A stretch of 44,202 bases of DNA from Faecalibacterium sp. CAG:1138. Its GTDB lineage: Bacteria > Bacillota > Clostridia > Christensenellales > CAG-917. The translations under genes were made by a program, and so were the position numbers. This document shows positions 22,452 through 29,993 of the stretch, one piece after another. The first letter of the stretch is position 1, and each line of letters starts with the position of its first letter. The DNA lies in contig HF988635.1 in NCBI GenBank assembly GCA_000434675.1, positions 56,943 to 101,144 of the forward strand, in the 5' to 3' direction. Under the pieces are notes generated by a model. That model was not told where the DNA came from, ran no database searches, and saw only the letters and a program-made list of their open reading frames with translations.

Positions 22452-23942
22452 ATGGACAAAAAACAACCGATTTTGCCGTTCAAGTCGGCGCTGATATATG
22501 CTATCGGCATATTCGGCGTGCAGCTTTTTATCGGCTACATCAACAGCTTCCAGACGGAATTTTACAACAAAATGTATTCCGGACTGGACGCAAACATATT
22601 CTCGGTGGTGGCAGTTATCATTCTGGTGGCGAAAATCATCAGCTGCATTGCGGACCCGATTTTCGGCGCGCTGATAGACCGCAGTCATCTTAAGGGCGGA
22701 AAAATGCGCCCGTTCGTGCTGATGAGCGCATTTCCGATCGCCGTTTTGACGACGTTGATGTTTGTGTTTATCGACTTTTCTAATAAGTATGTTATGTACG
22801 TTTACATAACCGTTACCACCGTTTTGTGGAACGTGGCTATGACGTTTGCGGACATTCCGTCGCAGGGCATGCTGGCGCTTTTGAGCCCGAATCCGGAGGA
22901 AAGAAACGTGGCGGCCGGCCTTGCAAACACCTTCAAGAGCATTGCTTTGGCGGCGCCCGGGGTGTTCGTTACCGTGGTTATGATGATACTCGACACGGTG
23001 AAGGGACCCGGCAATTATCCCGACAAAACCTATTACCTTCTGACGGCGCTTCTGTTTTTGGTGCTGGGCACGGGACTTTACCTGCTCATTTACTTCAAGA
23101 ATAAGGAAGCGGTGGTTTCCACCTCCTCAAGCGCGGTCAGCTTCAAGGAAATGTTCGTGGAGCTTAAAAACAACAAAATGATCCGCATCGTGTTTCTGAC
23201 GTTTATGCTCGGCTTTGCCAGAAATATGGCTATGGGTATCTGCATACAGGCGGGCGGCGCGCTGATAGGCAAGGTGTACTTCCCGCTGCTCTCGGACATC
23301 TTCGCCGCGGGCGGAGAGCTTGACCCGACTTCCAACGCCACCTGGCTTATAGGTATAACGAGCGCGGTTACCAGCATGATCAGCATCGTGGCGGTGCCTG
23401 TCATCAACAAAAAATGGGGCGAGAAAAAAACCTTTATCGTGTTTGCCATATACGGCTTTGCGATAAGCTTTGCGTGCATGCTGTTCTACGTGCTTTTGCC
23501 GTCCGACAGCGCGCTTAGGGGCGGACTTCCTGCCGTTTGGGCGCACTGGGTTATGCTGGCGCTTATCGGCTTTATGTTCGGACCGCACGGCTATCTGCCG
23601 ATGGTTATGACCTCGGATATTTGCGACTACAACGAGTGGAAAACCGGCGAAAGACACGAGGGCGTATGCTTTGCTATTTTGTCGATGTCAAACAAAATCA
23701 GCAACGCTTTGTCGGTTGCGGTGGGCATCCTTTTCGTCGGCATTTCCGGCTACAACGCGACGGCCGAAATTACGCCTAAAATGCAGAATATCATCTACGT
23801 CGCTTACGTGGGACTGCCTGGCATTGCGTGCCTGCTCAGCATGATTCCGATGCTGTTTTATAAAATCGACGCCGCCACCAAAGCGCAAATGCACGCCGAC
23901 CTTTCGGAAAAAAGAAAACAAGCCGCAGAGCAAACCTTATAA
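22452..23942 (+). CDS. GPH family (MelB-type) sugar:cation symporter
   Basis: A 496-residue, 12-segment transporter of the glycoside-pentoside-hexuronide:cation family within the MFS. It has the family signatures AKIISCIADPIFGALIDRSHLKGGKMRPFV (the D-P-x-x-G-x-x-x-D loop after helix 2) and ADIPSQGMLALLSPNPEERN, with MTSDICDYNEWKTGERHEG in the C-terminal half. The true start is the ATG at 22452 with AAGGGGA in front; an upstream in-frame TTG at 22434 lies before the ribosome site. A second GPH protein is encoded at 34873-36357, only distantly similar. The neighbouring regulator gene starts three bases after the stop and may control this transporter. The sugar is unknown. Confidence 0.9.
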   Translation: MDKKQPILPFKSALIYAIGIFGVQLFIGYINSFQTEFYNKMYSGLDANIFSVVAVIILVAKIISCIADPIFGALIDRSHLKGGKMRPFVLMSAFPIAVLTTLMFVFIDFSNKYVMYVYITVTTVLWNVAMTFADIPSQGMLALLSPNPEERNVAAGLANTFKSIALAAPGVFVTVVMMILDTVKGPGNYPDKTYYLLTALLFLVLGTGLYLLIYFKNKEAVVSTSSSAVSFKEMFVELKNNKMIRIVFLTFMLGFARNMAMGICIQAGGALIGKVYFPLLSDIFAAGGELDPTSNATWLIGITSAVTSMISIVAVPVINKKWGEKKTFIVFAIYGFAISFACMLFYVLLPSDSALRGGLPAVWAHWVMLALIGFMFGPHGYLPMVMTSDICDYNEWKTGERHEGVCFAILSMSNKISNALSVAVGILFVGISGYNATAEITPKMQNIIYVAYVGLPGIACLLSMIPMLFYKIDAATKAQMHADLSEKRKQAAEQTL

Positions 23943-23944
23943 TT

Positions 23945-24280
23945 ATGGAAGAAATCAAACTCAGACAAATCGACTGGGAAAAAACCGGTTACAAACTGAA
24001 ACTTTTGAGAAACGACAACCTGAATTTGCGTCGCTACGTCTGCTGGTGGCTTTCGAAAAATCAGTTCGACGACAGACATCTTTGCTACGACTATAAGTGC
24101 GAGGACTGCGTTTTTGAAATGGATCAGAACATTTCGCAAGCGGAACTGGGCGCCGTTATGAACACCGGCTCCGTCGCGAACTGGGAAACGGGAAGAACGC
24201 CTATAGACGTGGAGAACCTTATGTTTTACTGCAAGCTCTGCGGAGTGGAAGCGGAAGATATAATCGTATATAAGGACTGA
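23945..24280 (+). CDS. XRE-type helix-turn-helix regulator with Cys-rich insertion
   Basis: A 111-residue protein whose ends match an XRE HTH domain: TGYKLKLLRNDNL at residues 14-26 (helix 1), then ISQAELGAVMNTGSVANWETGRTPIDVENLMFYCKLCGVEAEDII from 63 on (helices 2-5, with the N-W-E-x-G-R signature). Between helix 1 and helix 2, where a normal XRE domain has about five residues, there is a 37-residue insert with Cys33, Cys47, Cys52 and Cys55, apparently a metal or redox site inside the DNA-binding fold. Two more Cys (96, 99) lie in the last helices. It lies three bases after the GPH symporter and one base before the phosphatase gene, so it is part of that operon. The regulated genes are unknown. 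Confidence 0.75.
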   Translation: MEEIKLRQIDWEKTGYKLKLLRNDNLNLRRYVCWWLSKNQFDDRHLCYDYKCEDCVFEMDQNISQAELGAVMNTGSVANWETGRTPIDVENLMFYCKLCGVEAEDIIVYKD

Positions 24281-24281
24281 A

Positions 24282-24731
24282 ATGATTAAAGTGATGTTCG
24301 TTTGCCACGGGAACATTTGCCGCAGCCCGATGGCAGAGTTTCTGTTGAAGGACGCTGTGAAAAAACTCGGAAAAGAGAAGGAATTTTTTGTCGCTTCCTC
24401 GGCAACGAGCTCGGAAGAGATAGGAAGTCCCGTGCATTACGGCACGAAAAGGATTCTGGACCGCCTCGGAATTTCTTCAAGCGAAAAGCGCGCCGTGCGC
24501 CTGAACTCGGCAGACGCCGATAAATACGATTATTTTGTCGGTATGGACGAGGCGAACGTGAGAAACATGCGGCGGATTCTGGGAGAGAGGGCAGGCGGCA
24601 AAATCTTTTTGCTTATGGAATTTGCGGGAAAAAGAAAAGACGTCGCCGATCCGTGGTACACGGGAAATTTCGAGGAAACCTATCGGGATATCTCGGAAGG
24701 TACCGGCGGGTTTTTGAAAACAGTTTTTTGA
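24282..24731 (+). CDS. low-molecular-weight protein tyrosine phosphatase
   Basis: Cytoplasmic phosphatase of 149 residues acting on protein tyrosine (or arginine) phosphate. The P-loop is VCHGNICRSPMAE with nucleophile Cys8 and Arg14, and the general acid loop is DPWYTGNF with Asp123. The segment SSATSSEEIGSPVHYGTKRIL is family-typical. It is the third gene of the operon that begins at 22452, followed by a terminator. No tyrosine kinase gene is seen in the window, so the partner is unknown. Confidence 0.93.
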   Translation: MIKVMFVCHGNICRSPMAEFLLKDAVKKLGKEKEFFVASSATSSEEIGSPVHYGTKRILDRLGISSSEKRAVRLNSADADKYDYFVGMDEANVRNMRRILGERAGGKIFLLMEFAGKRKDVADPWYTGNFEETYRDISEGTGGFLKTVF

Positions 24732-24735
24732 TAAG

Positions 24736-24760
24736 TGCCGACCGTAAGGGCGGCATTTTT
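24736..24760 (+). terminator. terminator after the phosphatase gene
   Basis: TGCCGACC (24736-24743), loop GTAA, GGGCGGCA (24748-24755) with one A-G mismatch, then five T. Confidence 0.85.
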
Positions 24761-24774
24761 GCAGGAAAACGCAA

Positions 24775-24820
24775 AACGGCGTTAAAATTAATATAGATTT
24801 AATAAACGTCGTTATAATTG
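24775..24820 (+). promoter_or_regulatory. pair of 16-bp direct repeats upstream of the ABC gene
   Basis: AACGGCGTTAAAATTA (24775-24790) and AACGTCGTTATAATTG (24805-24820) agree at 13 of 16 positions and are offset by 30 bases, about three helical turns. The second contains TATAAT (24813-24818), which could be the -10 box of the next gene. The pattern suggests a tandem binding site for a response regulator. Confidence 0.45.
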
Positions 24821-24850
24821 ACTAAAAAACCGTAAAAAATAAGGTGAATT

Positions 24851-27724
24851 ATGATCGAAATCAAAAACATCGTTAAAACTTATCATCCGAAAAAGGGCGA
24901 CAAGGTGGTTGCCTTAAGCGATGTGAGCGTCAAGTTCCCCGAAACGGGGCTCGTGTTTATTCTGGGTAAGTCCGGAAGCGGCAAATCGACGCTTCTGAAC
25001 GTTCTGGGCGGACTGGATACGGCGGACTCGGGAGAAATCATAATAAAGGGAAAATCTTCAAAAGATTTTTCGCAGGGCGATTTCGACAGCTACAGGAACA
25101 CATATCTCGGATTCGTTTTTCAGGAATACAACATTCTGGAGGACTTCAACGTCGGAGCAAACGTCGCTTTGGCGCTTAAACTTCAGGGGCGGAAAGCCAC
25201 GGACGAGGAGATAAACGAAATTCTGGAGGAAGTTGACCTTGCAGGCTTCGGTAAAAGAAAGCCGAACGAGCTTTCGGGCGGGCAAAAGCAGAGAGTGGCG
25301 ATTGCCAGAGCTTTGGTGAAAAACCCCGAAATCATTATGGCCGACGAGCCGACGGGCGCGCTGGATAGCAACACGGGTATTCAGGTTTTCGACACGCTGA
25401 AAAAACTTTCGGAAAACAAGCTGGTGCTGGTGGTTTCGCACGACAGAGATTTTGCGGAAAAGTACGGCGACAGGGTTATTGAACTTAAGGACGGAAAGAT
25501 TATTTCCGACATCGAAAAACACCGCACCTATGCCGAAAAAACCGAAAACGGGTTGTCGGACTACGGCGGAAAACTGCTTAAATTTCCGAAGGGATACAAG
25601 CTTACGCAAAAGGACGTTGAAAAAATAAACGCGTATCTTTCGGAAAAGGAAGCGGTGCTTGCCGTGGACGACAAACTGACGGAGGAGGTTAGCCGCGCGG
25701 CCAGAATAGATAAAGACGGCCGTATGGAAACGTTCGCTCCGACGGACGAAGGAAAGATATCCTTCTCTAAAAACGCGGGATTTAAGCTGATAAAGTCCAG
25801 AATGCCGGTTAAGGAAAGCTTCAAAATGGGCGCGAGCGGCCTTAAATCGAAACCGTTCAGACTGGTAGTTACCGTTTTGCTGTGCTTCGTGTGCTTTGCC
25901 ATGTTCGGTATGGTGGACAGCTTTGCCGCTTACGACAGCAAGGACGCTATAACGAACTCGATGTATGACTCCGGCATAGACTACGCAGGGTTCGTCAAAT
26001 ATAAAAAAATCGATCAGGATGAGTTCGGCTCTTACGAAATCGCCACCGTTATGACGGCGGAAGACATAAAAAAGATTGCCGAAAAAGGCTTTGACGTTAT
26101 GCCGGTGTACGGAGATTTGTCGTACGTTTCGAGCATGGAAGACAGCTTTTTGACGAGCGTGTCGAGCGTGGTGTACAAGGGCGACGTGGTCGGACTTGTC
26201 GAAGTGGACGAAGCGGCGCGCGAAAAACAGAACATAAAGCTTTTGGGCGGCAGACTTTCGGAAGCGGATGACGAGGTGGTCGTTTCGGATTACGTTTTCG
26301 ATTGCTTCAAAAAATACGGATATAAGCACGTGAACCCTGACGGAAGCCTCGACGAAACCAAAAACCTTGCGGCAGGAGAAATAGGAACCTGCGACGAGTT
26401 TTTGAGCCGTGAGCCGAACGTGGTCGTAAACGGCGACGTGGTGGCGGGCATATTCAAAATCGTCGGCGTTTTCGACGACGGAAACGATTATGCAAAATAT
26501 GAAAAACTGGATAAACCCGATCTCGGTTCAAGCGAAGGAATAGACTATTATCTGATGACGACGCAACTCGGCCAGGAACGGAACTACGGCTTTAGCTGTC
26601 TGTTTTTGGCGAATAAAGGCTTCGTTGAGAGATATACGGCTACCGAAGAATATAATGGCCCGGGTATGAAATTCGAGGCGACGCGCCTTTCGGGGTTCGT
26701 CAGCAACTACTATAGAGATACCTACGTCAGCGCATCGGTTTATTTCGGGTACGCTTTCAAGCAGTCCGACGTTCCGGCAAAAGCGTATTATTTAAACAGC
26801 ACGAAAACGGCTTTGGCCTCGGATGAAATCGCATTGCCGATTTCGGTGATGCAGGAGCTTCTGGAGTCGTATTATTCCTTCCAAAGCGACGTGCTTGAAA
26901 AAATCGCGGGTTGGGATGTCAAAGATACGTCGGACGAAAACATGCAAAAAATCGCAAAAGAGGCCGCCGGATTGTTGCCCGAAAGAATTTATTTGACGGC
27001 GACGCTTCCGTACGAAAGCGCGGAAAGGCAGATGTCGGCAAAAATTGCGGGCTTCTTCCTGCCGGACGAAAGGCTCACTGATCCTGCAAACGCGTTTTCG
27101 ACATATAGCGACTTCGTTATGACGGGCGACGGCGTTTACAAAAAATTTCAGGCGGACGGCGAAACCAAATACCGCTTCGCAATATGCAGGCTGGCGAAAG
27201 ATAAAGCGGACATAAGAAAAGCCGTGGACGCGAGCTTCGAGGAATCGGACGGCGTAAGATACGGATTGCAGAACTATATTACCAGAATGGAAAGCTCCGT
27301 GGGCGACATAATAAAGTCGCTTGCAAAAGTGTTTTTGTACGTAGGCATCGGAGTGTTCGTGTTCGCGCTTATACTGTTCACGAATTATATCAGCGTTTCT
27401 ATATCTTACAAAAGACGCGAGATCGGAATTCTGAGAGCAGTGGGGGCAAGATCGTCGGACGTGTTCGGAGTGTTCTTCAACGAAGCAATGGTGATTGCTC
27501 TTATAGTGTTTCTGCTTGCCGCAATAGTCGGAGGATTGTCCGTCGGAGCGGCAAACAATTCCTTGAGAAACGAATATAATATGCCGATAACGCTTTTGAA
27601 TTACGGAATAAGGCAGATTGTCATCATTTTCTTCGGATGTATGCTGACGGCTGTCGCTGCAAGCTTCGTGCCGGTTATGAAAACCGCAAGGAAAAAACCG
27701 ATTGACGCAATAAGAAATCACTGA
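24851..27724 (+). CDS. MacB/FtsX-type ABC protein, ATPase fused to permease
   Basis: A 957-residue protein. The N-terminal ATPase (about 1-220) has Walker A GKSGSGKST (39-47), Q-loop FVFQEYNILEDF, signature LSGGQKQR (from 141), Walker B IIMADEPTGALD and the H-loop VVSHD, all as in the LolD/MacB group. A linker follows to a first transmembrane helix (about 338-357), then an extracytoplasmic part of about 460 residues, then three C-terminal helices (about 825-950) with the FtsX/MacB motif YKRREIGILRAVGARSSDVFGVF. Such proteins work by mechanotransmission in peptide or lipid export, antibiotic resistance or cell-wall regulation. AAGGTG precedes the ATG. No separate binding protein or two-component system is adjacent, so the role is open. 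Confidence 0.9.
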   Translation: MIEIKNIVKTYHPKKGDKVVALSDVSVKFPETGLVFILGKSGSGKSTLLNVLGGLDTADSGEIIIKGKSSKDFSQGDFDSYRNTYLGFVFQEYNILEDFNVGANVALALKLQGRKATDEEINEILEEVDLAGFGKRKPNELSGGQKQRVAIARALVKNPEIIMADEPTGALDSNTGIQVFDTLKKLSENKLVLVVSHDRDFAEKYGDRVIELKDGKIISDIEKHRTYAEKTENGLSDYGGKLLKFPKGYKLTQKDVEKINAYLSEKEAVLAVDDKLTEEVSRAARIDKDGRMETFAPTDEGKISFSKNAGFKLIKSRMPVKESFKMGASGLKSKPFRLVVTVLLCFVCFAMFGMVDSFAAYDSKDAITNSMYDSGIDYAGFVKYKKIDQDEFGSYEIATVMTAEDIKKIAEKGFDVMPVYGDLSYVSSMEDSFLTSVSSVVYKGDVVGLVEVDEAAREKQNIKLLGGRLSEADDEVVVSDYVFDCFKKYGYKHVNPDGSLDETKNLAAGEIGTCDEFLSREPNVVVNGDVVAGIFKIVGVFDDGNDYAKYEKLDKPDLGSSEGIDYYLMTTQLGQERNYGFSCLFLANKGFVERYTATEEYNGPGMKFEATRLSGFVSNYYRDTYVSASVYFGYAFKQSDVPAKAYYLNSTKTALASDEIALPISVMQELLESYYSFQSDVLEKIAGWDVKDTSDENMQKIAKEAAGLLPERIYLTATLPYESAERQMSAKIAGFFLPDERLTDPANAFSTYSDFVMTGDGVYKKFQADGETKYRFAICRLAKDKADIRKAVDASFEESDGVRYGLQNYITRMESSVGDIIKSLAKVFLYVGIGVFVFALILFTNYISVSISYKRREIGILRAVGARSSDVFGVFFNEAMVIALIVFLLAAIVGGLSVGAANNSLRNEYNMPITLLNYGIRQIVIIFFGCMLTAVAASFVPVMKTARKKPIDAIRNH

Positions 27725-27729
27725 CGATA

Positions 27730-27759
27730 AAAACCCGCCTGCAAAAGCAAGCGGGTTTT
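27730..27759. terminator. bidirectional terminator between the ABC gene and bioY
   Basis: AAAACCCGC (27730-27738), inner TGC-AAAA-GCA with one mismatch, GCGGGTTTT (27751-27759). It lies between convergent genes, with T-rich sequence on each side. Confidence 0.85.
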
Positions 27760-27767
27760 GTTTGCGA

Positions 27768-28352
27768 TTATTCGGATTTGTTATCGTCGAGTTTCCTGAC
27801 GCCGCCGATTTCTTCGGACAAAAGACCGTGTTCGACGATGGGTTTTTGAAGTTTGAGGAACAGAAGGTAGGAAAGCGCGATTTTCATGGCATCGCCCGGC
27901 AAAAACGGCCAGACGCAGACGGCAAGCGCGCTTTTAAGAGCGTAATCGGTGACGGAAAGAAAGCGGAGGGTGCCGAGAAGATAACACAAAAAGTTGCCGA
28001 GAATTATGCCCGCCACGGCCAAAACCGCGTTTTTTCGCCTGAAAAGACCTGAAAACAGCGAAATGGCGAGGTAACCTATAAGGTAGCCGCCGGTGGGGCC
28101 CGCTATAACGGAGAGGCCGCCCTTGAAACCCGCGAATATCGGCACGCCGACAAGGCCCAGAAGAAGATAGCACAAAGTCGAAAGAAGCCCGAGCCACGGC
28201 CCGAGAATCAGCCCTGAAAGAATGACGGCAAGGGTGGCAAGGCTTATCGGAACCATACCTATAGGTACCTGTATTATGGCGCAAACGGCAATTAAAGCGA
28301 CGAAAAGCGCGGTGTAAACTATTTTTTGTGTTGACAGACGACGGGTTTTCAT
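27768..28352 (-). CDS. bioY: biotin transporter BioY (ECF substrate-binding component)
   Basis: Membrane protein that binds biotin and works alone or with the shared ECF energizing module. The 194-residue protein has six hydrophobic segments and the BioY hallmarks ALFVALIAVCAIIQVP, then LLGLVGVPIFAGFKGG and AGPTGGYLIGYL. The start is at 28352 with GAGGAT on the minus strand (complement 28355-28360), and a near-perfect promoter lies just upstream. No EcfA/EcfT genes are in the window. No BirA-like operator was found in the short leader. Confidence 0.93.
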   Translation of the reverse strand: MKTRRLSTQKIVYTALFVALIAVCAIIQVPIGMVPISLATLAVILSGLILGPWLGLLSTLCYLLLGLVGVPIFAGFKGGLSVIAGPTGGYLIGYLAISLFSGLFRRKNAVLAVAGIILGNFLCYLLGTLRFLSVTDYALKSALAVCVWPFLPGDAMKIALSYLLFLKLQKPIVEHGLLSEEIGGVRKLDDNKSE

Positions 28353-28379
28353 ATATCCTCACACGGTTTTTATGCTTAC

Positions 28380-28407
28380 ATTATAGCACTTTGGAAAAGT
28401 TTGTCAA
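28380..28407 (-). promoter_or_regulatory. consensus promoter of bioY
   Basis: On the minus strand a perfect TTGACA (28407-28402) is followed after 16 bases by a perfect TATAAT (28385-28380). Start near 28373, about 20 bases before the bioY ATG. Confidence 0.9.
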
Positions 28408-28504
28408 GGGCTTTAGGGCCGCGCGGAAAAATCGGACGGGGAAGCGAAGGAACGCGCACCCGAAAAGTTATTTTGAAATTCCTTAAAAATTTTTGAAAAA
28501 CCGC

Positions 28505-28534
28505 TTGAAATTATACACGTGTATATGGTACAAT
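28505..28534 (+). promoter_or_regulatory. promoter of the M28 peptidase gene with palindromic operator
   Basis: TTGAAA (28505-28510), 18 bases, TACAAT (28529-28534) with an extended TG element (28526-28527). The spacer holds a perfect 14-bp palindrome TATACACGTGTATA (28512-28525), the position where a bound repressor would block RNA polymerase. Confidence 0.75.
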
Positions 28535-28583
28535 GGAAACTAAGTTAATGGTTTTGAACCAAATAAGATTATAGGAGAGAATT

Positions 28584-29816
28584 ATGGGCAAATTACAAAA
28601 ACTTATTGACGACAAAGCCAATGCCGCAAAGTATATGTCTGCCGAAATCGAGCATATCTGCAAGAACATCGACAAGCGTAGTCCGGGCAGCGAAGGCGAA
28701 AAGAAAGCGTGCGAATACATGGCGGACGTTTTGAAAAACGACTGCGGCTGTGAAAAAGTGGCGGTTGAAAGCTACAAGGAAAATCCGGGCAGCTTCTACG
28801 GCTGGATTTACTTCACGGTTACTTTCGTTTTCCTCGGCATCATCAGCTACTTCTTCCTGCCGATCGTCGGCATCGTTCTGATCGCTTTGGGCTTTTTGAT
28901 CATGGGCATGCAATTTATCGCCTACAAAAAATTCATTGATTGCTTCTTCCCTGAAAAAACCGGCCACAACGTTACCGCTATCAAGAGCTGTTCGGGCGAA
29001 GTAAAACGCCGCATATTCTTCAACGGTCACCCTGACGCCGCTTGGGAATGGCCTGTGAACTATCACTTCGGCGGTATCGTGTACGCTCTGCATATCGTTA
29101 TCAGCGTTGTAGGCGCGCTCTATTACCTCGGCATTTCCGTTGCAAGGCTCGTTTACATGGGTATCGGCTACAGCCCGGTTACCGAAGGCACCTGGATGAT
29201 TCTGGGCCTGGTGGGCTTGGTGTTTGCTCCGTTCCTTGCGGGCATGTACAAAATGTGGGATAAAAAAGTTATCGTCGACGGCGCTAACGACAACCTCACC
29301 GGCTGCTACATGGGCATCGCCCTTCTTAAAGCTATGAAGGATCAGGGTATCGAACTGGAAAACACCGAAGTGGGCGTTATTCTCTCCGGCAGCGAAGAAG
29401 CCGGACTCAGAGGCGCTAAAGCCTGGTGCGAACAGCATAAAGGCGAGTTCCAGGACGTTGAAACCATCATCATGTCCTACGACACCATTCACGAAGAAAA
29501 ATATCTGCAAGTCAACGACCGAGACCTCAACGACACCGTCAAAGCCGACAAGGCCGCAAGCGATCTGTTCGTGGAAGCCGCAAAAGACCTCGGACTTAAA
29601 TGCGGAAGAGGCAAGGTTCCTATGTTCGGCGGAGCTACCGACTCGGCTGCGTTCAACCAAGCAGGCTTCAGAGCCGCAGGCATCACCGCTTTGAACCACA
29701 ATCTGCAGGACTACTATCACACCCGCAGAGATACTTACGACAACCTCGACCTCGACTGCCTGGCAAACTGCTACGCAATCAGCGTCAGAGCTTTGGAAAA
29801 ATTCGACGGAGAATAA
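28584..29816 (+). CDS. M28 family metallopeptidase with transmembrane insert
   Basis: A 410-residue zinc peptidase-like protein. Metal-site blocks of family M28 are visible: FFNGHPDAAWEW with His149, VDGANDNLTG with Asp236, ILSGSEEAGLRGAKAW with the Glu pair, MSYDT, and a final YYHTRRDTYDNLD with His. The chain is unusual because about five hydrophobic segments interrupt it: two at roughly 71-112, before the first metal ligand, and two or three at 161-222, between the first two ligands. The enzyme is therefore anchored with its active site near the membrane. There is no signal peptide. Codon use is strongly biased (ACC, GCC, GAA, AAC), as in the nucleoside-binding gene, suggesting high expression. 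AGGAGAG precedes the ATG. Aminopeptidase or membrane-protease activity is inferred. Confidence 0.85.
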   Translation: MGKLQKLIDDKANAAKYMSAEIEHICKNIDKRSPGSEGEKKACEYMADVLKNDCGCEKVAVESYKENPGSFYGWIYFTVTFVFLGIISYFFLPIVGIVLIALGFLIMGMQFIAYKKFIDCFFPEKTGHNVTAIKSCSGEVKRRIFFNGHPDAAWEWPVNYHFGGIVYALHIVISVVGALYYLGISVARLVYMGIGYSPVTEGTWMILGLVGLVFAPFLAGMYKMWDKKVIVDGANDNLTGCYMGIALLKAMKDQGIELENTEVGVILSGSEEAGLRGAKAWCEQHKGEFQDVETIIMSYDTIHEEKYLQVNDRDLNDTVKADKAASDLFVEAAKDLGLKCGRGKVPMFGGATDSAAFNQAGFRAAGITALNHNLQDYYHTRRDTYDNLDLDCLANCYAISVRALEKFDGE

Positions 29817-29826
29817 AAAACTCTAT

Positions 29827-29859
29827 TGCCTCGCCGCACCGCGGCGGGGCATTTTTTTT
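29827..29859 (+). terminator. terminator of the M28 gene
   Basis: TGCCTCGCCGC (29827-29837), loop ACC, GCGGCGGGGCA (29841-29851), then eight T. Eleven pairs with one G-T. Confidence 0.93.
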
Positions 29860-29919
29860 CGCCGCCTCGAAAAAAGTTGAAAAATGTAGATAAAATTATA
29901 AAATTTACGTATTAAAAGG

Positions 29920-29947
29920 TTGCTTTATTTTTCTAATTTGATATAAT
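29920..29947 (+). promoter_or_regulatory. promoter of the AGCS-mrp-arsB-like operon
   Basis: TTGCTT (29920-29925), 16 bases, TATAAT (29942-29947). An in-frame ATG at 29946 overlaps the -10 box and so cannot be the translated start; the one at 29994 is used. Confidence 0.75.
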
Positions 29948-29993
29948 GGCTTTGCCGTCGGAAAAGACCTACGGCAACGGGAGATTTTGTGCA

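Noticed and set aside
29946..29993. Earlier in-frame start (MALPSEK...) for the AGCS protein
   Set aside because: The ATG lies within the TATAAT box at 29942-29947, so it would not be in the transcript.
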